34,691 bases of DNA from JANLUX01 sp031366005. Lineage in GTDB: Bacteria > Bacteroidota > Bacteroidia > AKYH767-A > OLB10. Shown here piece by piece: positions 17,761 through 25,190 of the stretch. The notes under the pieces were generated by a model that saw nothing but the letters and a program-made list of their open reading frames with translations, was not told where the DNA came from and did no database searches. Both the position numbers and the translations under genes were made by a program. How positions within the stretch are numbered: the first letter of the stretch is position 1; every line of letters begins with the position of its first letter. The stretch spans positions 1 through 34,691 of the forward strand of contig JANLZB010000035.1 of NCBI GenBank assembly GCA_031366005.1. Direction: 5' to 3'.

Positions 17761-18606
17761 TTAATTTTCGAAAAAGAGAAGCAACTGAGCCAGTCTTTGT
17801 TTCAGCTCTGTTCTTTTTAATATAAAGTCAAGAAAACCATGCTCCTGAACAAACTCAGCAGTTTGAAATCCCTTTGGTAAATCTTTTCCAATAGTTTCTT
17901 TTACAACGCGTGGACCGGCAAATCCAATCAATGCTTCAGGTTCTGCAATGTTCAGATCACCCAGCATGGCATAAGATGCTGTTACGCCTCCGGTTGTCGG
18001 ATCGGTCATTAATGAAATATAAGGAATTTTTGCCGCTGATAATTGGGTGAGCTTCGCAGCAGTTTTTGCCATCTGCATTAACGAAAAAGCTGCTTCCATC
18101 ATTCGTGCACCACCTGATTTGGAAATTATTAACAAAGGCGTTTTATTTTTAATTGAATGATCAATTGCCCGTGCAATTTTTTCACCCATCACTGATCCCA
18201 TTGAACCACCGATAAATTAAAAATCCATACAGGCGATAGTGATCGGGTGTCCTTCCAATTTACCGGAAGCTGTTCTTATTGCATCTTTTAAACCGGTCTT
18301 TTTTTGTGAATCAATAATCCGGTCGCTGTATTTTTTTGTGTCAACAAAACCAAATTGATCAGCAGACATTAAATTAGCATTGAATTCTTCAAACTTATTA
18401 TCATCAAAAAGTATAGCGAAATATTCTTCTGAACCAATGCGCTCATGATAACCGCATTTTACACATACCCACAAATTATCTTCATGCTCTTTTGATGGAA
18501 TGATTGACTTGCAGGAAGGACATTTATACCATAATCCTTCAGGAGTTTCTTTCTTTTCTCCTGTGGTGGTGGTGATTCCAGATTTAACACGTTTAAACCA
18601 ACTCAT
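17761..18606 (-). pseudogene. accD: acetyl-CoA carboxylase carboxyltransferase beta subunit, interrupted by an in-frame stop
   Basis: One continuous frame of 281 sense-length codons encodes AccD except for a TAA at 18217-18219 (codon 130). Before it: the zinc ribbon (CPSC...CVKC) and ...ITIACMDF. After it, in the same frame: FIGGSMGSVMGEKIARAID, then SGGARMMEAAFSLMQMAKT, TGGVTASYAMLGD and GFAGPRVVKETIG, the carboxyltransferase core. In family members the DF/FIGGSMG junction has one residue between, usually Lys or Arg, so AAA-to-TAA is the simplest change. A product starting at Met136 (18201) would lack the zinc ribbon. AccD is normally essential for malonyl-CoA synthesis, so a sequencing or assembly error is quite likely; real nonsense mutation with another copy, or readthrough, are the alternatives. 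Confidence 0.88.
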
Positions 18607-18612
18607 TTTTTC

Positions 18613-18688
18613 AGTTTACAATTTGCAAGTGGCAGTTTGCAATGGTTGACACAATGTAGTGCCAACTGCAATTTGCCTTTTGCAAACT
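18613..18688. repeat. intergenic palindrome with heptamer words (CAnTTTG type)
   Basis: The arms 18613-18641 and 18660-18688 pair at 22 of 29 positions around an 18-base loop. The left arm reads as heptamers CAGTTTA, CAATTTG, CAAGTGG, CAGTTTG, CAATGGT. The hairpin fills the gap between the aldolase stop (18692) and the accD start (18606), leaving 3 and 6 bases. It lies in the leader of accD if the two genes are co-transcribed. It has no T-run that would mark a normal terminator. Confidence 0.65.
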
Positions 18689-18691
18689 TTT

Positions 18692-19750
18692 TTAAGCAAT
18701 CGTAATTTCTTTTTCTAAATAAACATCTTGTATTGCATTTAACATTGCAATACCATCTTTGAAAGGTTTCTGAAATGCTTTGCGTCCGGAAATTAATCCT
18801 TGTCCGCCTGCACGTTTATTGATTACTGCGGTTGTTACTGCTTCTGCCATGTCAGAGGCGCCTTTTGATTCTCCTCCTGAATTAATTAATCCTGCACGGC
18901 CCATGTAACAATTTACAACCTGGTAACGGCAAAGATCTATCGGGTGATCAGTGGTTAATTTCTCATAAACATCTTTATGCGTTTTACCGAAATTAATTGC
19001 TGTGTATCCTCCGTTATTTGTGGGAAGTTTTTGTTTGATTATGTCAGCCTGAATGGTAACTCCGAGATGATTTGCCTGTGCAGTTAAATCAGCTGATGTG
19101 TGATAATCAATGCCGTCTTTTTTGAATGCATTGTTACGTGTGTAACACCACAGCACAGTTGCCATTCCTAATTTATGCGCTTGTGCAAATGCTTCTGCTA
19201 CTTCCACAATCTGTCTTCCAGATTCTGCTGATCCAAAATAAATAGTTGCACCTACAGCAGCAGCACCCATATTCCATGCTTCTTCTATTGTGCCAAACAT
19301 GATCTGGTCAAATTTATTAGGATAAGTAAGAAACTCATTGTGATTAATTTTTACAATGAAAGGAATTTTGTGTGCATACTTACGTGAAACAGATGCAAGC
19401 ACTCCATAAGTAGAAGCAACTGCATTACAGCCCCCTTCAATAGCAAGTTTTACAATGTTTTCCGGATCGAAAAACATTGGATTGGGAGCAAAGGATGCAC
19501 CTGCACTATGTTCAATTCCCTGGTCAACAGGTAAAATGGATACATAACCGGTTCCACTTAACCTGCCGTGATTATAAATGGACTGCAAATTACGCAGTAC
19601 ATTATTATTACGATTTGTTGGGATAAACATGCGGTCAACAAAATCAGCACCCGGAATATGCAATTGATCTTTGCTAACGGTTTTGCATTGGTGATTCAAT
19701 AACGAATCAGCTTGTACACCCAAAAGTTCTTTGATTTTACTAAGGCTCAT
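18692..19750 (-). CDS. fbaB: class I fructose-bisphosphate aldolase (DhnA/FbaB type)
   Basis: A 352-residue TIM-barrel aldolase of the archaeal-type class I group. It shows SILPVDQGIEHSAG near residue 75, ASTYGVLASVSRKYAHKIPFIVKINHNE, and ADIIKQKLP with the probable Schiff-base Lys239, followed by GGESKGASDMAEA in the phosphate-binding region. It splits or forms fructose-1,6-bisphosphate without a metal ion, in glycolysis and gluconeogenesis. Length fits the family. It is upstream of accD on the same strand, separated only by a palindromic repeat, and has its own TAGTTTTG promoter box. Confidence 0.93.
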   Translation of the reverse strand: MSLSKIKELLGVQADSLLNHQCKTVSKDQLHIPGADFVDRMFIPTNRNNNVLRNLQSIYNHGRLSGTGYVSILPVDQGIEHSAGASFAPNPMFFDPENIVKLAIEGGCNAVASTYGVLASVSRKYAHKIPFIVKINHNEFLTYPNKFDQIMFGTIEEAWNMGAAAVGATIYFGSAESGRQIVEVAEAFAQAHKLGMATVLWCYTRNNAFKKDGIDYHTSADLTAQANHLGVTIQADIIKQKLPTNNGGYTAINFGKTHKDVYEKLTTDHPIDLCRYQVVNCYMGRAGLINSGGESKGASDMAEAVTTAVINKRAGGQGLISGRKAFQKPFKDGIAMLNAIQDVYLEKEITIA

Positions 19751-19781
19751 ATTATAAGGAAAGTAATTTTTTTAAGAGGGA

Positions 19782-19789
19782 CAAAACTA
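19782..19789 (-). promoter_or_regulatory. candidate -7 box TAGTTTTG for the aldolase gene
   Basis: On the minus strand TAGTTTTG matches TAnnTTTG and ends 32 bases before the aldolase ATG. No clear -33 partner is seen. Confidence 0.4.
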
Positions 19790-19863
19790 ACTATTTATTT
19801 TAAAAATCATTTAATTGAAGATGGATGCAGATCAACCGAAACCATACGCATCTTCTCTTTAGC

Positions 19864-19871
19864 TAAATTTG
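19864..19871 (+). promoter_or_regulatory. candidate -7 box TAAATTTG for coaD
   Basis: TAAATTTG matches TAnnTTTG and lies 47 bases before the TTG start of coaD, in the divergent interval with the aldolase gene. Confidence 0.4.
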
Positions 19872-19917
19872 GAATCTCAAAAAAAAATTTAATTCATAAT
19901 CCAAATCTAAATTTCAC

Positions 19918-20376
19918 TTGCAACGTATTGCTCTCTTTCCCGGTTCATTTGATCCATTCACTATTGGTCATGTTGACATCTTACATCGTTCTTTAAATTT
20001 ATTTGATAAGATAGTGGTGGGTGTCGGTAACAATTCCACCAAACAAACCATGTTCACTATTGACCAGCGAATGCAATGGATTAAAGATTCATTAAAAGAT
20101 TTATCCACCGTTGAAGTTCAATCTTATGATAAGCTGACAGTGGATTTTGCAAAAAAAATTGGAGCACAGTTTATTTTACGTGGATTGCGCACATCAACAG
20201 ATTTTCAATTTGAAAAAGCAATTGCACAAATGAACACATTAATGGATGCAAAAATTGAAACCATTTTTATTCTTTCATCACCTGAGTACGCACCGGTTTC
20301 TTCAACAATTGTGCGTGACATTATTCGTAATGGTGGAGATGTGAGCAGGTTTGTTGCAAATGGAGTAAAATTATAA
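19918..20376 (+). CDS. coaD: phosphopantetheine adenylyltransferase
   Basis: The 152-residue protein carries the nucleotidyltransferase motif GSFDPFTIGHVDI (the T/HxGH motif), RGLRTSTDFQFEKAIAQMN, and the C-terminal SSTIVRDI. It joins ATP and 4'-phosphopantetheine to give dephospho-CoA, the penultimate step of CoA synthesis. The start is TTG at 19918: reading back in frame, a stop is met at 19897-19899 with no ATG or GTG between, and starting at the TTG gives the normal family N-terminus (xQRIALFPGSFDP). Its stop is one base from the stop of the convergent membrane-protein gene. Confidence 0.97.
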   Translation: MQRIALFPGSFDPFTIGHVDILHRSLNLFDKIVVGVGNNSTKQTMFTIDQRMQWIKDSLKDLSTVEVQSYDKLTVDFAKKIGAQFILRGLRTSTDFQFEKAIAQMNTLMDAKIETIFILSSPEYAPVSSTIVRDIIRNGGDVSRFVANGVKL

Positions 20377-20377
20377 A

Positions 20378-21619
20378 TCAGTTGGACGATGTACTTCCCG
20401 CTTTCGCTGAATGCAACCAACCACTTTCAGGTAATTCGTTAAATGGTTTTTTAGCATCATAAACTTTAGCATAGTTATTTGCAATTTGTAAATAATAAAT
20501 TCCGCTCACCAACATAAAGCAAAAGGAAATAATACCCGTTATCTCAAATAATTTTTCATTAAAATATTTTGATTTAATAAACTCACCTGTTCTGTAAAAA
20601 AGAAATCCTGTAATTAAACAAATGAAAAATGCAATAGATGTCCATGCACGTGAAGGGCCGTAATCACCCATTAAATAAACAATGGGAAGTGTATTAATAT
20701 AAGTGAGAATAAATATCGCGATAAGCCCTTTTGCGTAAAGCGACCAGATATTAATTTGCTTTTTTTCATCTGCATTTACGTATCCCAAATAAATGAAAGG
20801 TGTGCTGAATAATATAAATGGAATAATATGTTTTGGAAAATGCCAGGCTAAAATTTTAAGTGAATAATAAAAACTTTTGAGTGATGATAATATAAATGAT
20901 GTGTGTGGTAATGCATTGCTTCTCGCCAAATGTCCCGTTCCTTTAATCGCAATTAGAAATGAAAGTAATATTGAAAAGAAAAATAACAGAATTGCATTTT
21001 TTGAAATTTGAAACGCTTTTAATCTTTTATTGAAAACCAAAATAAGTGAAGTGATAAATATTATTGTAATAATCAAAGGTTCACTTGCTCCTCCGATATA
21101 TATTCCACAAAAACACAGAACGAAATAATCAAGTGCGTTAAGCTTTTCTCTTTTTAAAACAATACTGATTGCTAAACATAAAAAACCTATGTTCCATAAA
21201 TACATAGTTGTAGAGTTAATCCAGAACCATGCATCGGGAATATTAAATGTGCTAAAGAAAAAATAAATACAGTATAATATGCTGTATAAAAATTTTTGGT
21301 TTTTGTTTAGTTTAATATTTATCCTATTTAATAAAACATAAAAACAGAAGAGCATAAAAAATAAAGTAAGCCAGTTAAAAATAAAAACGGGCAATCCTTT
21401 TTCTATTAGCCAATACCAGGCATTCAGCCATACAATTGCAATCCATCTTGTGTTCCATGAATTATAATGTGCAAGTGTTGCCTGCCAAATTCCTTTTTGT
21501 TGAACTGTATCAAGAAATAAAAAATCATCTTCAGCTAAACGGTTGAAATAAGAAACACTCAAAAAAATAATAATAAAAAGCAACGCATTAATGAACCAGA
21601 TTTTTTCAATTCGGTTCAT
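20378..21619 (-). CDS. polytopic membrane protein, DUF6056-like, possible GT-C fold
   Basis: A 413-residue very hydrophobic protein with about 10 membrane segments. After the first segment comes SYFNRLAEDDFLFLDTVQQKGIWQATLAHYNSWNTRW. An acidic pair in the first external loop followed by W/R-rich sequence is the layout of GT-C glycosyltransferases and of the DUF6056 family, so a lipid-linked-sugar glycosyltransferase is possible but unproven. Its ATG shares one base with the TGA of the upstream histidine kinase gene (TGATG), which points to translational coupling. The C-terminus is short and soluble (KPFNELPESGW). Confidence 0.65.
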   Translation of the reverse strand: MNRIEKIWFINALLFIIIFLSVSYFNRLAEDDFLFLDTVQQKGIWQATLAHYNSWNTRWIAIVWLNAWYWLIEKGLPVFIFNWLTLFFMLFCFYVLLNRINIKLNKNQKFLYSILYCIYFFFSTFNIPDAWFWINSTTMYLWNIGFLCLAISIVLKREKLNALDYFVLCFCGIYIGGASEPLIITIIFITSLILVFNKRLKAFQISKNAILLFFFSILLSFLIAIKGTGHLARSNALPHTSFILSSLKSFYYSLKILAWHFPKHIIPFILFSTPFIYLGYVNADEKKQINIWSLYAKGLIAIFILTYINTLPIVYLMGDYGPSRAWTSIAFFICLITGFLFYRTGEFIKSKYFNEKLFEITGIISFCFMLVSGIYYLQIANNYAKVYDAKKPFNELPESGWLHSAKAGSTSSN

Positions 21620-22773
21620 CAGTTGGCAGGTTGTTCTTTTATATGGTCTTGCCTGAAAGTAATTTTAAATGTTGTTCCTTTATTCACTTCGCTGTCCACT
21701 TCAATTCTGCCTTCTTTTTCTTCAATTAGTTTTTTAATCATATACAATCCTATTCCGGTTCCTTCCACATGATTATGAAAGCGCTTAAAGAGAATAAATA
21801 ATTTGTCTTTGTTTCTTTCCATGTCAATGCCCAGTCCGTTGTCACTCACTTCCAGGATAATAGAAGCGTTTTCTTTATGTGTTTTAATTTTTATTTCAGG
21901 AGGTTTACCAGGCACATGATATTTTAATGAATTAGTGATCAGATTGTAAATAATACTTTTTAATCCTTGCTTAGAATAAAATATTTCAGGCTGCTGTAAG
22001 TCAAGATCAATGTGTCCTTGTGATATACGAATGATCTGGCTGTTTTCATCTATAACTTCATTAACAATATCTTTAAAATAAAGTTTTTCCTCAACATCGT
22101 AAGGGTTTTGCTGCAGCTTTATTACATCAGTGATGTTGTCAATGCTTTGCTTCACTCTGAGGATGGAAGAATCAAGACGATCAACAATTCCTTTTATCTC
22201 TGCATTGGGTGTTACTAATTCTTCTTTTAACACATGTAATAATCCTTCAATATTATTAATTGGTGATTTCAGATTATGAGAGGCAGCATACACAAAATTG
22301 TCAATATCATCGTTCAATTTCTTTAAGTGCAAATTACTTTGTTCCAGATCTTCAGTACGCTCTTTAATTATTTTTTCAAATTGTTTTGGGGTGCGAAGGC
22401 TCAATGCTGCAGGTAAAACTTTGATCATTCCGCGAACTGCTATAATTGCAATTGCTGCATTAATTGATAATACTAAAGCATTTAACCGAAAAGCGGGATA
22501 CCAGAAAATCATTGCATCAACCAAGTGCGAGGTGCCGCTGGCAAGTAGAAATAAAATGAACAACCAGAAAATGCGAACAAAAGGTAAATCTTCTCTTCTT
22601 TTATGTATAAACACATAAAGTATAATTGGTATTGCAAAGTAAGAAGCCCAGATTAAAAGATCTGAAATGATGTAAAGCCAACCATGAAATTGGCTCCAGG
22701 TGCCATGTTGCCAGCGTGGAGACCAGTCGCTGGTGCTGAATAAATGTCTGAAGAAATAAATTATCCCGTCCAT
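21619..22773 (-). CDS. sensor histidine kinase with ethylene-receptor-like N-terminal domain
   Basis: 384 residues: three membrane helices (~35-57, 66-90, 96-118), a short coiled coil (~132-155), then HisKA with H-box ASHNLKSP (His166), N-box LITNSLKYH, G1 DNGLGID and G2 GTGIGLYMIKK. The membrane part follows plant ETR1 closely: YxxSD (Asp38), SYFAIP (Tyr45, Ile48, Pro49), Phe75, then GTSHL (His83), and LPAALSLRT after the third helix. These match ETR1 Asp25, Tyr32, Ile35, Pro36, Phe61 and His69. The copper-ligand position of Cys65 is Ser79 here. The cognate regulator is not adjacent. The gene is coupled to the downstream membrane-protein gene. Confidence 0.88.
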   Translation of the reverse strand: MDGIIYFFRHLFSTSDWSPRWQHGTWSQFHGWLYIISDLLIWASYFAIPIILYVFIHKRREDLPFVRIFWLFILFLLASGTSHLVDAMIFWYPAFRLNALVLSINAAIAIIAVRGMIKVLPAALSLRTPKQFEKIIKERTEDLEQSNLHLKKLNDDIDNFVYAASHNLKSPINNIEGLLHVLKEELVTPNAEIKGIVDRLDSSILRVKQSIDNITDVIKLQQNPYDVEEKLYFKDIVNEVIDENSQIIRISQGHIDLDLQQPEIFYSKQGLKSIIYNLITNSLKYHVPGKPPEIKIKTHKENASIILEVSDNGLGIDMERNKDKLFILFKRFHNHVEGTGIGLYMIKKLIEEKEGRIEVDSEVNKGTTFKITFRQDHIKEQPAN

Positions 22774-22798
22774 TGCTTGCGTAGTTTTGAGTAATGGT

Positions 22799-22816
22799 AA
22801 TTATGTAAACATAATT
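22799..22816. promoter_or_regulatory. candidate operator palindrome AATTATGT-AA-ACATAATT
   Basis: A perfect 8-bp inverted repeat with a 2-base spacer, in the 80-base divergent interval between the histidine kinase and the DUF1801/YdeI-like gene. It sits just upstream of the TATTTTTG box of the latter, where a repressor or activator dimer could act on either gene. No specific regulator can be named. Confidence 0.4.
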
Positions 22817-22828
22817 AAAAACTAAAAT

Positions 22829-22836
22829 TATTTTTG
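22829..22836 (+). promoter_or_regulatory. candidate -7 box TATTTTTG for the YdeI-like gene
   Basis: TATTTTTG fits TAnnTTTG and ends 18 bases before the ATG at 22854, implying a very short leader. Confidence 0.4.
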
Positions 22837-22853
22837 CCCTATAAATAAAAGTT

Positions 22854-23465
22854 ATGCCCGAAAAAATTAAAGTTGTTGACCTTTACATTTATAAGTCCGC
22901 TGACTTTGCAAAACCCATTTTAGAACATTTTCGATACCTGGTGCATAAAGCCTGTCCGCAAGTGGAAGAAAAGATAAAATGGAGCTTTCCCCATTTTGAT
23001 TATAAAGGAAATATGATGTGCAGCATGGCTGCCTTCAAGCAACATTGTGCTATAGGTTTCTGGAAAGCATCAATAATGGACGATAAGCATAAGCTTTTTA
23101 ATTCAGAGGAAGCAATGGGACATCTTGGGAAAATAACTTCATTGAAAGATTTACCTGCTGATAAATTATTGCTCGAATACATTAAAGAAGCAATGAAGCT
23201 GAATGAGGATGATGTGAAGCTTCCGGGTAGAACTAAGAAAACTGCATCAAAACCAATTGAAACACCTGAATATTTTCTGGCTGCTTTAAAGAAAAATAAA
23301 ACAGCTCAGAAAAACTTTGAAGCATTCAGTCCTTCTCATAAAAAAGAATACATTGAATGGATTACCGAAGCCAAAACAGAAGTGACCCGTAACAAACGCA
23401 TACAACAATCCATCGAATGGATTACAGAAGGGAAAGGCAGGAATTGGAAGTACGTTAGAAAATAA
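22854..23465 (+). CDS. DUF1801/YdeI-like family protein
   Basis: A 203-residue soluble protein. The N-terminal half (residues ~18-125) is DUF1801/YdhG-like: KIKWSFPHFDYKGNMMCSMAAFKQHCAIGFWKA is the typical core. The C-terminal half (~133-200) is the YdeI/OmpD-associated type: PEYFLAALKKNKTA, FEAFSPSHKKEYIEWITEAK and RNKRIQQSIEWITEGKGRNWKY. The function is not established; homologues are small cytoplasmic proteins sometimes tied to stress or bacteriocin/peptide responses. It is a single gene with a terminator 80 bases after its stop. Confidence 0.85.
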   Translation: MPEKIKVVDLYIYKSADFAKPILEHFRYLVHKACPQVEEKIKWSFPHFDYKGNMMCSMAAFKQHCAIGFWKASIMDDKHKLFNSEEAMGHLGKITSLKDLPADKLLLEYIKEAMKLNEDDVKLPGRTKKTASKPIETPEYFLAALKKNKTAQKNFEAFSPSHKKEYIEWITEAKTEVTRNKRIQQSIEWITEGKGRNWKYVRK

Positions 23466-23546
23466 ATTAATAATCAATTTCATGGCTGGCATAAATTTTT
23501 ATAATTAGCAGGTAATCTGCTTGAAAAATCTTGAGACACATTGCGA

Positions 23547-23577
23547 AACAGTTCTGGCAACAGGACTGTTTTTTTTT
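23547..23577 (+). terminator. rho-independent terminator after the YdeI-like gene
   Basis: The 10-bp stem aacagttctg (23547-23556) / caggactgtt (23561-23570) has a 4-base loop and one G-T pair, and is followed by seven more T (23571-23577) on the plus strand. Confidence 0.85.
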
Positions 23578-23625
23578 ATTATCCTTTTTCCTTAAATCAA
23601 TTTTTAAATAATTTATAAGTGTAAA

Positions 23626-23644
23626 GTACACTTACTTTGCAGCA
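23626..23644. promoter_or_regulatory. candidate operator palindrome upstream of nfeD-floA
   Basis: TAAGTGTAAAGTACACTTA is a perfect 8-bp inverted repeat around AAG, 62 bases before the nfeD-like start, and runs directly into CTTTGC, close to a -7-like TTTG. It lies after the preceding terminator, so it should belong to the nfeD-floA transcript. The binding protein is unknown. Confidence 0.5.
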
Positions 23645-23706
23645 CAACTGACACACTCTTTGTTATCGATTAACTTATTAATTCAGTTTAATCTATCTTC
23701 ATCACC

Positions 23707-24171
23707 ATGATCGTTTACATAATTGCGCTCATTGTTTTTGGTATCGCATTACTGGTGCTTGAAATTTTGATTCTTCCCGGCCTTATCGCAGGTATCATTG
23801 GAGCCTTGTTTATTTTGTTTTCGTTAAGCTGGATATTTACTAAATATGGAAGTGCAGCAGGTATTTATGCAAGCGTGGCTACTGGCATTGTAACTACATT
23901 AATACTTTATTTTGCATTGCGTTCAAAAATGTGGAAACGCTTCACCCTCACCACAAGCCTGCGTGATAACAAAATGAATGTGTTGGATAATGTTGATATA
24001 AATATTGGTGATACAGCCATCACCTTGTCAGCATTACGACCAATGGGAAGTGTGATGATTGGTGATAAAAAACTGGAAGCACAAACAAACGGAGAACTGA
24101 TAACGGCCAACTCAGAAGTTATCATTATTAATATTCTCCCTGATAAAGTTATTGTAAAATCAAAATCTTAA
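23707..24171 (+). CDS. short NfeD-family membrane protein
   Basis: A 154-residue protein with three hydrophobic helices (residues ~2-24, 24-47, 52-72: LEILILPGLIAGIIGALFILFS) and a C-terminal OB-fold-like soluble domain (~85-154: GDTAITLSALRPMGSVMIGDKKLEAQTNGE). The GxxG...LRPxGxV-x-I/F-G pattern is the NfeD C-terminal signature. Short NfeD proteins lacking the serine-protease domain are paired with flotillin-like genes and are thought to help organise membrane microdomains. The floA gene starts 35 bases downstream on the same strand, which supports this. Confidence 0.9.
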   Translation: MIVYIIALIVFGIALLVLEILILPGLIAGIIGALFILFSLSWIFTKYGSAAGIYASVATGIVTTLILYFALRSKMWKRFTLTTSLRDNKMNVLDNVDINIGDTAITLSALRPMGSVMIGDKKLEAQTNGELITANSEVIIINILPDKVIVKSKS

Positions 24172-24206
24172 AAATAACATTCATAAAACTTAAATCATAA
24201 ATCAAT

Positions 24207-25178
24207 ATGCAACTACCCATCACCATTCTCATTGTAATAGGAGCTCTCATTTTTCTTTTTATGTTCCTTTATTTCATACCCGTCAATCTTTGGATAACGG
24301 CAGTATTCAGTAATGTAAAAATCAGCATTATGAATTTAATACTGATGCGGTTAAGAAAAGTACCGCCATCCATTGTTGTTAATGCAATGATTACTTCTAC
24401 CAAAGCGGGATTAAATGTTACTACTAATGATGTGGAAACACATTACCTTGCCGGGGGCAACGTAAATAATGTTATTAAAGCATTGATATCTGCCGATAAG
24501 GCAAATATCCCTCTCACGTTTAAGATGGCAACTGCTATTGATCTTGCCGGTCGTGATGTGGCTGATGCAGTGCAGCTCTCTGTAAATCCGAGAGTGATTG
24601 ACACACCACCAGTTTCGGCAGTTGCTAAAAACGGAATTCAGCTGGTGGTTCGTGCACGTGTCACGGTACGAACCAATATTAACCAGCTGGTGGGTGGCGC
24701 AGGTGAAGAAACCATACTTGCCAGGGTAGGTGAGGGCATTGTTACAACAATTGGTTCGGCACATGATCATAAAACTGTTTTGGAAAATCCTGATCAGATC
24801 TCTAAAACAGTATTGAATAAGGGACTGGATGCAGGTACGGCATTTGAAATTTTATCTATTGATATTGCTGATATTGATGTGGGCGAAAACATTGGAGCAA
24901 AGCTGCAAACCGAACAGGCAAGTGCTGATTTAAAAGTTGCACAGGCAAAAGCCGAAGAGCGCAGAGCAATGGCAGTTGCGTTAGAGCAAGAGATGAAAGC
25001 TAAAACACAGGAAGCAATGGCAAAGGTTAAAGAAGCGGAAGCTCAACTTCCATTAGCTATGGCAGAAGCTTTTAAGAATGGCAACCTGGGAGTGATGGAT
25101 TATTATAAGATGCAGAATGTGCAGGCCGATACACAGATGAGAGAAACGATTGCCAAACCGGATAAGGATAAGAAATAG
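24207..25178 (+). CDS. floA: flotillin-like protein FloA
   Basis: A 323-residue member of the SPFH superfamily, FloA/YqfA type. One N-terminal membrane helix (residues ~5-30) is followed by the SPFH-like core (LRKVPPSIVVNAMITSTKAGL, LAGRDVADAVQLSVNP, VVRARVTVRTNINQLVGGAGEETI) and a long Ala/Glu/Lys coiled coil (KVAQAKAEERRAMAVALEQEMKAK) near 235-290, ending in GNLGVMDYYKMQNVQADTQMR. It scaffolds functional membrane microdomains in the inner membrane. It follows the nfeD-like gene with 35 bases between, the standard pair. Confidence 0.97.
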   Translation: MQLPITILIVIGALIFLFMFLYFIPVNLWITAVFSNVKISIMNLILMRLRKVPPSIVVNAMITSTKAGLNVTTNDVETHYLAGGNVNNVIKALISADKANIPLTFKMATAIDLAGRDVADAVQLSVNPRVIDTPPVSAVAKNGIQLVVRARVTVRTNINQLVGGAGEETILARVGEGIVTTIGSAHDHKTVLENPDQISKTVLNKGLDAGTAFEILSIDIADIDVGENIGAKLQTEQASADLKVAQAKAEERRAMAVALEQEMKAKTQEAMAKVKEAEAQLPLAMAEAFKNGNLGVMDYYKMQNVQADTQMRETIAKPDKDKK

Positions 25179-25190
25179 TGAAATTGATTA

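Noticed and set aside
17761..18606. Two separate genes instead of one accD
   Set aside because: Both pieces are in the same frame, contiguous in the family alignment, and only one codon apart; treating them as two normal genes would hide the stop codon.
24411..24770. Minus-strand 119-codon open frame inside floA
   Set aside because: It is fully antisense to the conserved SPFH core and its translation has no family features.
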